Shown here: positions 1 to 5,816 of the stretch, in pieces | How the letters are laid out: every line of letters begins with the position of its first letter | Position numbering within the stretch: position 1 is the first letter of the stretch | Program-made: the position numbers and the translations under genes | Assembly: GCA_964369725.1 (NCBI GenBank) | Contig: CAYJGC010000053.1 | Location: forward strand, 1-11,478 | DNA from: Paraeggerthella sp964369725 | Lineage (GTDB): Bacteria > Actinomycetota > Coriobacteriia > Coriobacteriales > Eggerthellaceae | Reading direction: 5' to 3' | Length of the DNA stretch: 11,478 nucleotides | The notes under the pieces: model-generated | Database searches by the model: none | Seen by the model: only the letters and a program-made list of their open reading frames with translations | Told to the model about the DNA's origin: nothing

Positions 1-96
1 GCTTACTCATCCTTACTGCTGCTTTACCAATCTAGCCTCTGCAAAGTTGGGCGAGAGTGCCACAACCTAACCCAGCACGCTATGACACAAGTAGAT

Positions 97-107
97 TTGT
101 GACACAA
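97..107. promoter_or_regulatory. Short perfect palindrome TTGTGACACAA upstream of the TorD-like gene
   Basis: The eleven bases read TTGTG-A-CACAA, a perfect dyad around a central A. The octamer TGACACAA within it is also present as a direct copy at 83-90, 17 bases upstream. The site lies about 80 bases before the chosen start of the TorD-like gene. It does not match the usual FNR (TTGAT-N4-ATCAA) or CRP spacing. It could be an operator or chance; no regulator can be named. Confidence 0.2.
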
Positions 108-110
108 TCG

Positions 111-136
111 GGCGGAGGACAGCACAGTCCTTCGCC
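111..136. other. Hairpin in the leader of the TorD-like gene
   Basis: GGCGGAGGAC (111-120) pairs with GTCCTTCGCC (127-136) over ten positions with one G-T wobble, around a six-base loop. It is GC-rich compared with its surroundings. No T-run follows on either strand, so it is not a standard intrinsic terminator. It could end an upstream transcript, protect an mRNA end, or shape the leader of the chaperone mRNA. The structure is visible in the sequence; the function is unknown. Confidence 0.4.
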
Positions 137-188
137 TACCACCTCCAAAGTAAATCGCATACTATTAACTCTGAGATTGAAAGACACT

Positions 189-842
189 ATGAACACCCCA
201 TCCACATTCAATCAATTTTGCGCAGAAGCATATGCTTTGCTTGCTTACTCATTGCTTAATGTTCCCACAAACGACACCCGAGATTCTCTTATGAGACTTT
301 CCGAATCATGCCTTGACCACGACTTATTATTCAAAATCGATCAAATGAACCCTGCAGAAATTGAACAAGCATTTTATAATCGCACAGTGATATCCTGTAC
401 AAAAACGTTTGTTCCTCTTTATGAACAAGCAATCCGCAGCGCACGAAAAAACACCAAAGGAAGCCAGGAGTATTTCCTTACCAACAGCAACTACACAAGA
501 GCCGTAGAATCATATTATCGACAAGCAGGCTTTGACTTTTCGTACCTCAAGGGAGATATCGCACTAACAAAAACGCTTCGCCCTGATTCATTAGCTACTG
601 AATTATCTTTTATGAGCTTCCTTTCCCTAAAAATTCAGGAAACTCAAAACGTATATGAACAAGAAAAGTTTTACACACTTGCCTGTGCTTTTCTCCAAAC
701 ACACCTCTCTACCTGGGTGAACAAAGCGGCAGACATCTGCGAAAGCATTCAAAAAGACTACTTTTCACAAGTAGTACGGCTTTGCGCACTCTTTATCAAA
801 TCAGAGATTGAGCATTTGTCCCGAGACAAGGTGCCCGTCTAG
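189..842 (+). CDS. TorD/DmsD-family redox-enzyme maturation chaperone
   Basis: This is a 217-residue cytoplasmic, all-helical protein resembling the TorD/DmsD/NarJ chaperones, which bind the twin-arginine signal peptide and apo-form of molybdopterin oxidoreductases and hold export until the cofactor is inserted. Family features visible are the FVPLYEQAIRS segment near residues 75-85, the YYRQAGFDF segment near 110-118, the RPDSLATELSFMSFL segment around 131-145, and the helix with HLSTWV near 172-177. Length fits the family (about 200-230). The ATG at 189 was chosen because the protein then begins with the expected helix. The frame stays open to a GTG at 57, but those 44 extra residues are low-complexity, unlike the family, and would run through the hairpin at 111-136. 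No molybdoenzyme is in the window, so the client probably lies upstream of base 1. The neighbouring Tat flavoprotein is not a usual TorD client. Confidence 0.82.
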   Translation: MNTPSTFNQFCAEAYALLAYSLLNVPTNDTRDSLMRLSESCLDHDLLFKIDQMNPAEIEQAFYNRTVISCTKTFVPLYEQAIRSARKNTKGSQEYFLTNSNYTRAVESYYRQAGFDFSYLKGDIALTKTLRPDSLATELSFMSFLSLKIQETQNVYEQEKFYTLACAFLQTHLSTWVNKAADICESIQKDYFSQVVRLCALFIKSEIEHLSRDKVPV

Positions 843-886
843 TTTTTTGAACACGCACTGTTACGCGGTAAATGTTCAAAAAACTA
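840..886. other. 14-bp perfect inverted repeat at the end of the TorD-like gene
   Basis: TAGTTTTTTGAACA (840-853) and TGTTCAAAAAACTA (873-886) are exact reverse complements separated by 19 bases. The left arm contains the chaperone stop codon. The stem is AT-rich and has no T-run after it on the plus strand. Its right arm overlaps the left arm of the next hairpin by four bases, so the two cannot form fully at once. It probably protects or ends the chaperone mRNA. Confidence 0.5.
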
Positions 887-913
887 GGAGGCATTCAACA
901 AACACCTCCTAGT
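877..913 (-). terminator. Intrinsic terminator reading leftward
   Basis: On the minus strand ACTAGGAGG (913-905) pairs perfectly with CCTCCTAGT (891-883) around a 13-base loop, followed directly by a run of T residues (from 883 to 878). A GC-rich stem plus U-tract is a classic Rho-independent terminator. It would stop minus-strand transcripts from the flavoprotein gene that run past its stop at 1085. In the plus direction there is no T-run after the stem. Confidence 0.7.
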
Positions 914-936
914 CTCACACCGATTCATTTCCGCCA

Positions 937-956
937 TTATAGCAAGGATGCTATAA
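937..956. other. Short hairpin/dyad TTATAGC-N6-GCTATAA
   Basis: TTATAGC (937-943) and GCTATAA (950-956) form a perfect 7-bp dyad with a six-base spacer, inside the stretch between two convergent genes. No terminator tail follows on either strand. Its role is unknown; it may be part of an overlapping 3' UTR. Confidence 0.3.
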
Positions 957-1024
957 AAAATTTAACTTGGCTTATTAACGTAAAATCGTCTTTCTGTAGA
1001 TTACAATCAAGATTAGGCTTATAG

Positions 1025-1071
1025 GCTTAGAGGGTGCCCCCATCAGCGGCACCCTCTAAGCAATTTTATTG
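1025..1071 (+). terminator. Strong hairpin terminator, best tail on the plus strand
   Basis: GCTTAGAGGGTGCC (1025-1038) pairs perfectly with GGCACCCTCTAAGC (1048-1061) around a nine-base loop, and AATTTTATTG follows on the plus strand. The minus-strand tail is CTATAAGCC, not T-rich, so termination should be stronger for plus-strand transcripts from the TorD-like gene about 180 bases upstream. It lies just 23 bases past the stop of the minus-strand flavoprotein gene, so it may act on both. Confidence 0.75.
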
Positions 1072-1084
1072 TTTATTGGATTAA

Positions 1085-2676
1085 TTACGACAATTGCGCG
1101 AGTGCTTGTTGAGCTGCAGTACGTCCAGAATTGATGTTATTGGCATTACAGCTGCCGGGGATGTCGATAGTGTAAAAACCGCTATACAACTGAACGCCGT
1201 CAACGCCAATTGCATACAAGTTTGGGATTGGATTGCCTTCAAGATCCAATACTTCAGTATTAGGAGAAGTATCAAGACCACCGATAGTGTTATGGAAGAA
1301 AATACCATCATTCTCTGAAAGATAGAAAGGAGGTGTTACCAGCGCAGACAACTTAGCAGGATCTTTTCCAAAAACTTGGTCTTGCTTCGCGTCGCAATAC
1401 GAGTTATACGTTGCGACCGTTTCGGCAAGTGCAGCAGGATCAAGTCCGGCTTTTTCGGCAAGCTCTTCAATAGGTCAGCTTTAAAAGCAAAGCCCTCTTC
1501 GATAACCTCGTTCAAGCACTCAAGAGGAGATTTATCCTGCGTGAGCCATGATCTTGCGTTATCGATAACCGTCTGGTCAAACACTGTATACGAATACTCT
1601 TGAGAGCGAACAGCCAACGCAGGACGAGCGATAATCTTTGCTCCGCAGTTTTCGTCAGTGTAGCGCTCACAACGCTCGTTAATCCAAATGGCATCAGCGA
1701 GACGAGAGTAGTCAGAAGACAAAACACGACCAGCCTTTGGATTCATAGGATATTCAAGCAAGGATGAGTTCTTCATCCAACTTTTTGCACCAGCTTTGAT
1801 GACCATATTGATACCATCGCCATTCCATGTTCCTGATGAACCCCATACCTCACTACGATCTGAACTATAATCGCGCTCAGCCAACATCTCGGTATTATCA
1901 TGGTAGCCACCGGTAGCGAGAATTACTGCACTTGCATTTACCTGCAAAATATCGCCACTCAAAGTTTCGGCAAAAACGCCTGCGACTAAGCCATCTTCGC
2001 CAATGTAAAGCTCGCGTGCTCTGGTTTCTAGCATAATAGTGCCACCAAGCTCTTCAATCCTCGCAACAAAAGGAGCTACATAACCATTGAAACCATCGCG
2101 TTGAGTTTCTCCAACCCACCAATGTCCTGTTGGCAAGATGCCTGTACCTTTATAATTATCAACAAGGTCTTCACACATAAGCGCACCTTGCTCAATTAAC
2201 CAGTCAATGTTTGCAGCTGAATTTGCAACAAGAGAAGCCCAGCGACTACCGTCAACGTCATAGTTAAATGTAAGCAATTCTTCAGAAATAATTTCATAGG
2301 GCTGCACGTCAATGCCAAGATTTTGTTGAATGCGAGACCCTGATGCCATAACCACTGATGTATGGTTTCCGTTTCCTCCTGCAATATCCGAAGCTTCAAG
2401 CGTAAGCACATTGGCGCCTCCATTTAGTGCCTCTACAGTGGCAGCTAAGCCAGATGCACCAGAGCCCACTACAACAATATCGCAGTCGATGGTCTCAGTC
2501 ACATGTGAGGCGAGCTCGTTAACTACTACCTCTTGGCCTGCGTCTGGCGTTCCTTCAGAAATTTCTACCGGTGCCTTTGCTACATCTGGAGCACATCCAC
2601 CCAACGCCGCTGCTGCTGCAGATGCAGCTACACAAGTTGCCGTTGCCTTAATAAAATTTCTTCTTGTAAAGTCCAT
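1085..2676 (-). pseudogene. Tat-exported FAD-dependent reductase (fumarate reductase flavoprotein-like), frame broken by a one-base lesion
   Basis: Restoring one base near 1471-1474 gives a 530-residue protein. As it stands, translation gives 446 residues, the last 45 out of frame. The N-terminus has a twin-arginine motif (RRNFIK, residues 5-10), a hydrophobic stretch and a lipobox LGGC with Cys28, predicting a Tat-exported lipoprotein on the outer face. The FAD Rossmann motif GSGASG is at 71-76, with further FAD_binding_2-type segments GTILPTGHWW (about 178-187), ILATGGYHDN (252-261) and NGDGINM (285-291). The rescued C-terminal part (1085-1471) carries the usual GLD, IPNLYAIGVDG and NNINSGRTAAQQ segments of flavin-binding reductases. 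These enzymes pass electrons to fumarate-like or other organic acceptors; the substrate cannot be told here. No fused FMN-binding or haem domain is present, so a separate electron donor is needed. The ATG at 2676 is chosen because GGAGG lies eight bases before it and the Tat motif follows at once. The LuxR gene upstream is the likely regulator. Confidence 0.85.
1471..1474 (-). other. Site of the frameshift in the flavoprotein gene
   Basis: In the upstream frame the minus strand reads AAA GCT GAC CTA TTG. From the A at 1471 the correct continuation is the -1 frame, ATT GAA GAG CTT, giving IEELAEKAGLDP and then the conserved C-terminal domain without a stop until 1085. The shift therefore falls right after Asp401. 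One missing base (for example GAC aCT ATT, Asp-Thr-Ile) explains it. There is no homopolymer and no standard slippery heptamer. A TGA in the -1 frame ends immediately before the crossover. Sequencing error, recent mutation and recoding are all compatible with the sequence, in decreasing order of likelihood. Confidence 0.85.
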
Positions 2677-2684
2677 TCCCTTTA

Positions 2685-2689
2685 CCTCC
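2685..2689 (-). promoter_or_regulatory. Shine-Dalgarno that fixes the flavoprotein start
   Basis: GGAGG on the minus strand sits eight bases before the ATG at 2676-2674. It overlaps the in-frame ATG at 2691, ruling that one out as the main start. The 8-base repeat ATGTTCAC (2690-2697) ends directly against it. Confidence 0.8.
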
Positions 2690-2762
2690 ATGTTCACAAC
2701 TTCCGAAAGGTCCTTATTCCTCCCTGTGCCGCTACAATAGAAAATTTTAAGAGCGTGAACAT
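2690..2762. repeat. Inverted repeat ATGTTCAC / GTGAACAT spanning the flavoprotein leader
   Basis: ATGTTCAC (2690-2697) and GTGAACAT (2755-2762) are exact reverse complements, 57 bases apart. They bracket the 5' leader of the flavoprotein gene, and the proximal copy touches the Shine-Dalgarno. They could be two half-sites for the adjacent LuxR-type regulator or the base of a long mRNA stem placed to affect ribosome access. Eight bases at this distance can also occur by chance. Confidence 0.3.
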
Positions 2763-2800
2763 CATCCAAAACGAAGGAAATTAGAAAATAGACTAGCCAA

Positions 2801-2831
2801 ACAAAGAGTCTCCTCCTTTTTGGTGGAGACT
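2801..2831 (-). terminator. Hairpin terminator behind the LuxR-type gene
   Basis: On the minus strand AGTCTCCACC (2831-2822) pairs with GGAGGAGACT (2816-2807) with one mismatch and an AAAAA loop, and the strand continues CTTTGTT. It begins two bases past the regulator stop codon. This suggests that the regulator and the flavoprotein gene are at least partly separate transcription units. The T-rich tail is interrupted, so some read-through is likely. Confidence 0.55.
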
Positions 2832-2832
2832 A

Positions 2833-4389
2833 CTACCCTATCTCATTGTAATCGTTTTGGTACTTTTCATATAATGCAATGAGGTCTTGTTTATTTGAAA
2901 CATCTGTTTTGCGATATATATTTTTAACATGAGTCTTTACTGTCGAATCTGCAATAAATAATTGCTCTGCGATCACTTTTGCGCTTTTACCTTGCAAAAT
3001 TAATTCAAAAACATCAAGCTCACGCTGCGTATAACAAAAACTCTTAGCAAATGACGCAGAAATAAGATGTACTGCTTCCTGAACAGCCTGAGGCACAGCT
3101 TCCTTTAAAGAGTCAACCTTGACGTTTGCATCCGGCGCAAGTACTTCCTTCTCACTTGATAAACTAGTCTCAGGCCTTACACCGGCAAACAGGCTTCTAC
3201 CTCCAGAAAAATTTCGCTCAAGAAATGCTAAAAGAATAAATGCCGACACCACCAGAAACATCTGACCAGTAGAAAAGTCTATTGCACTTGAAGTAAGCAG
3301 GTAACCCGCTATCAAACCAGCCTGCCCTACGGCACCACCTAAGCCAAAAACTCTAATTGCATCTCTGCTCGAAGATCCTGAGACTCGAGCAAAATATGCG
3401 AGCATAAAGCAATGGAACAGCATTGAGGCAAGAAGCATACTTGCCAAGGGTAAAACAGAATACGCATCAAGTCCAAAATCATTGCCGCTAGAAACAAAAG
3501 AGGACAACAGCAGAGATGCAAACACTATTAAGGGAATAACGATACGTTCAATCATCGAAACAGCGGTTTTTTTCTTGCGAAGCAAGAATATGAGAACAGC
3601 GAACAATACTGCAAAACTCGCATAAATAAAATATGCGGCCTGGGAAAGAGAAATCCCCTCGTCAAAATCGAAAGAAAACCCCAACCCCACACTAAAGCCC
3701 ATCGCTGCCTTATAGAGGAATATTCCAAATAAAGAAAAAAGTGGCAGCAAGGCAAGAAGGCGAGGTTGCTCACTCCTCCCCGCTTTGAGTCCTTCTGCCT
3801 TAGTTCCACTTTTACTACCAAAACTCTTCCCTCGCAAAGCACCTAATCTCAGGGCAAACACCGCACCGAGAGCAACACACAGCACCAATGAAGGCATAAT
3901 GGCACGAGGGAACAGCTGAATTAATGCCCACATCCAGACTCCGAGGCCAAATGCAAGCAGCATCAAAAACACAGAAAGCGTGATATTATCTTGCGCTGAT
4001 AAAAGAGAGTACTTGAGCATCCAATATAAAAATAAGAAAGAGCATGTGACAGCAGCCAGAAACAAGCCAATAAACCGCATTATCGAACCCTCATCTAAAT
4101 AAGCTCCCAGCAACAAAGGAACCATTGACAAGCATACACTCAATGCAATTAGCTTTGGCAAGACCGGAAGAGAGAATAATTTTTCAGTAAGTATAGGCTT
4201 TAAGCCGCAAGCTAGAAAAACGACGAAATAGATTGAATGAAATATTGCTGTGTTCAACCATCCAAAAGATGAAGAAAGAGGAAGCCATTGAGCGCTACTA
4301 TTGTAAAGACTAAGCCACCAGCAATCGGTTAGACTCATACCAATTACAATAAGTGCCATAGAGTGCAATTTCGCCTTATTTAATTGCAA
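2833..4389 (-). CDS. LuxR-type transcriptional regulator with a 12-TM membrane domain
   Basis: The protein of about 518 residues has roughly twelve hydrophobic segments filling residues 10-390, a hydrophilic linker (about 390-450), and a C-terminal LuxR/GerE helix-turn-helix (about 454-510) with the usual TQRELDVFELILQGKSAK start and the recognition region ADSTVKTHVKNIYRKTDV. No receiver or autoinducer-binding domain is present. The layout is that of the membrane-anchored regulators abundant in Eggerthellaceae, often beside Tat-exported reductases. By inference the membrane part senses a small molecule and the HTH controls the reductase gene downstream. The start is uncertain: TTG at 4389 (weak AGG nine bases before), TTG at 4368 (AAGG five bases before) or ATG at 4359; all precede the first membrane segment. 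An operator-like dyad and repeated CAAAATC elements lie upstream and could serve autoregulation. Confidence 0.88.
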   Translation of the reverse strand: MQLNKAKLHSMALIVIGMSLTDCWWLSLYNSSAQWLPLSSSFGWLNTAIFHSIYFVVFLACGLKPILTEKLFSLPVLPKLIALSVCLSMVPLLLGAYLDEGSIMRFIGLFLAAVTCSFLFLYWMLKYSLLSAQDNITLSVFLMLLAFGLGVWMWALIQLFPRAIMPSLVLCVALGAVFALRLGALRGKSFGSKSGTKAEGLKAGRSEQPRLLALLPLFSLFGIFLYKAAMGFSVGLGFSFDFDEGISLSQAAYFIYASFAVLFAVLIFLLRKKKTAVSMIERIVIPLIVFASLLLSSFVSSGNDFGLDAYSVLPLASMLLASMLFHCFMLAYFARVSGSSSRDAIRVFGLGGAVGQAGLIAGYLLTSSAIDFSTGQMFLVVSAFILLAFLERNFSGGRSLFAGVRPETSLSSEKEVLAPDANVKVDSLKEAVPQAVQEAVHLISASFAKSFCYTQRELDVFELILQGKSAKVIAEQLFIADSTVKTHVKNIYRKTDVSNKQDLIALYEKYQNDYNEIG

Positions 4390-4435
4390 AATACTTAGCC
4401 TAACAATACAAAAGACACCCCATTAAAGCCGCATA

Positions 4436-4463
4436 AAATTACAAGGCTTATAGTTTATCACAA
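4436..4463 (-). promoter_or_regulatory. Candidate promoter of the LuxR-type gene
   Basis: On the minus strand TTGTGA (4463-4458) and TAATTT (4441-4436) are separated by 16 bases, about 47 bases before the first possible start codon. Both hexamers match the sigma-70 consensus only partly. It is the best pair I could see in this AT-rich stretch, so confidence is low. Confidence 0.3.
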
Positions 4464-4466
4464 TAA

Positions 4467-4553
4467 GAGTTTTGATTTTGCACTCTGCAAAGCAAGCAGC
4501 TATCTTCAATATCATTTTACACTGGGGCAAAATCAACTCAAAGGGTCAAAATC
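4467..4553. repeat. Cluster of dyads and CAAAATC repeats in the divergent intergenic region
   Basis: The 350-base stretch 4390-4739 holds no gene. Within it, TTTGCA-CTC-TGCAAA (4477-4491) is a perfect 6-bp dyad. GATTTTGC (4474-4481) is inverted as GCAAAATC (4527-4534), with GAGTT/AACTC flanks extending the likeness. CAAAATC recurs as a direct copy at 4547-4553. ATTTTACACTGGGGCAAAAT (4514-4533) resembles ATTTTGCACTCTGCAAA (4475-4491). The cluster lies upstream of the candidate LuxR promoter and could be its operator region. The repeats are seen directly; protein binding is inferred. Confidence 0.4.
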
Positions 4554-4636
4554 TACATAATTGTTTCGGTTGTGTTTGCTGAATATTTCAGTAAGGTTAA
4601 ATTAGCTACAAAGGTGCGCAGATGTTGAACAAGTGC

Positions 4637-4665
4637 TTGAATCAGATTTGGACTAAGGCTAGGAT
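4637..4665 (+). promoter_or_regulatory. Candidate promoter of the aminotransferase operon
   Basis: TTGAAT (4637-4642) and TAGGAT (4660-4665) are spaced by 17 bases, each matching four of six sigma-70 consensus positions. Start of transcription would fall near 4672, about 68 bases before the ATG at 4740. Other weaker pairs exist upstream (for example TTGTTT at 4561 with TATTTC at 4584), so this is a tentative choice. Confidence 0.33.
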
Positions 4666-4739
4666 AAGTATTAAAAGGCTGAGTTTTTGAATTACGATTC
4701 CTTTTATGAACGATTAAACATCACCGAAAAGGACCTCCT

Positions 4740-5816
4740 ATGACTGTCAGATTCCGCAACGTCTTAGATGCAATCCCCCTCTATCGCCCTGGCGGCTGCC
4801 CCGATGAGCAAGGAGGCACAACAGCAATCAAGCTCTCGTCTAACGAATCACCTTGGACGCCACCCCAAAGTATTACTAATGCCATAGAAAAAGCTTGCCA
4901 AAACCTTAATCGCTATCCTGACTTCTACAAAGAAATTCTCACCGAAAAACTTGCCGATTACTACAATCTTGCCAGAGAGCAAATAGCTATCGATAATGGT
5001 TCTGGCACATTGCTTCAAAACTTCGTTCGCATTGTCGCAAACCAAGGTGATGAAGTAATCTTTGGAACTCCTTCTTTTGCGGCCTACGAAATTGACGTAC
5101 TTTTAGCGGGCGCCCAGCCTATTAAAATCCCGCTTGATCAAACATTCACCTACGATCTTAAAGCTATCGAGGCTGCATTAACTAAAAAAACGCGCTTGAT
5201 TTTTATTTGCAATCCCAATAATCCTACCGGATCATTTCTTACAACTGCAAAACTCGCCGCATTTCTCGAAGCTATTCCACCAGACATTCTTGTTGTAATA
5301 GATGAAGCCTATCACGAGTTTGTGACAGAAGAAGACCAAAATGAATCTTTAAAACTTCTTGCAGCGTTCGACAACGTAGCTCTTCTTCGTACTTTTTCAA
5401 AAGCGTTTGGACTTGCTGGAATGCGTATTGGTTACGCCCTCACAAAACCAGACATCGTTGACGCGCTCAATAAAACCGTTGCTGAATTTTCAGTCTCAAC
5501 GCCTGCACAAGCAGCAGCATGCGCATGCCTCGAGCCAGAAGCTCTCCATATAATGAAACAGCGTGTATCTGACATTACATCCAGCCGATTCATTTTTCAA
5601 CAATTACTTACCCAAGCAAACAGGAGTTTTGTACCCAGCCAATCAAACTTTATCATGCTTCCCCAAGACAGCATGACGGGTTTTACCTTGCTTGAGCAAA
5701 GAGGTGTGATTTGTCGACCCTTCAGCAATCCAGAAGGCATTCGCATTACCATAGGTACACAGCAAGATATGAAAGTTGTTGCAGAGACAATGGGGTTATC
5801 ATGGCCAAATCAATAA
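4740..5816 (+). CDS. hisC: HisC-like PLP-dependent aminotransferase (histidinol-phosphate aminotransferase family)
   Basis: This 358-residue fold-type I aminotransferase has the full set of family marks: SSNESPW near residues 33-39, NRYPD at 57-61, CNPNNPTG at 157-164, DEAYHEF at 188-194 with the PLP-binding Asp188, the PLP lysine Lys221 in TFSKAFGLAGMRIGY, and Arg229. Length is normal for HisC (about 350-370). AAAGGA lies seven bases before the ATG. The dehydrogenase that follows overlaps its last 16 bases, so the two are co-translated. HisC makes histidinol phosphate from imidazole-acetol phosphate and glutamate, but many HisC-type enzymes act on aromatic or other amino acids. No other his gene is in the window, and pairing with a 2-hydroxyacid dehydrogenase suggests an amino acid to 2-hydroxy acid route. 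The family call is firm; the substrate and therefore the gene symbol are not. Confidence 0.85.
   Translation: MTVRFRNVLDAIPLYRPGGCPDEQGGTTAIKLSSNESPWTPPQSITNAIEKACQNLNRYPDFYKEILTEKLADYYNLAREQIAIDNGSGTLLQNFVRIVANQGDEVIFGTPSFAAYEIDVLLAGAQPIKIPLDQTFTYDLKAIEAALTKKTRLIFICNPNNPTGSFLTTAKLAAFLEAIPPDILVVIDEAYHEFVTEEDQNESLKLLAAFDNVALLRTFSKAFGLAGMRIGYALTKPDIVDALNKTVAEFSVSTPAQAAACACLEPEALHIMKQRVSDITSSRFIFQQLLTQANRSFVPSQSNFIMLPQDSMTGFTLLEQRGVICRPFSNPEGIRITIGTQQDMKVVAETMGLSWPNQ

Noticed and set aside
57..188. GTG-initiated N-terminal extension of the TorD-like protein
   Set aside because: The 44 added residues are low-complexity and unlike TorD proteins, and the stretch contains a GC-rich hairpin. The ATG at 189 gives the normal length.
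1094..1318. Plus-strand ORF opposite the flavoprotein C-terminus
   Set aside because: It is antisense to a clearly conserved flavoprotein segment and resembles no known family.
2677..2769. TTG-initiated longer N-terminus of the flavoprotein
   Set aside because: It would place 31 residues before the Tat motif, and a strong Shine-Dalgarno precedes the ATG at 2676.
2330..2784. Two plus-strand ORFs opposite the flavoprotein N-terminus
   Set aside because: They are shadows of the Tat signal and FAD-binding region, with compositions (Ala/Thr/Pro or Cys rich) expected from the opposite strand.
4390..4739. Possible CRISPR-like or mobile-element repeats
   Set aside because: The repeats are only 7-8 bases and irregular, with no spacer periodicity, transposase or target-site duplications. 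An operator cluster is the simpler reading.
5711..5800. TTG-initiated extension of the hydroxyacid dehydrogenase
   Set aside because: It lies wholly in the aminotransferase gene, and the predicted residues (Arg/His/Ser-rich) do not fit the family.
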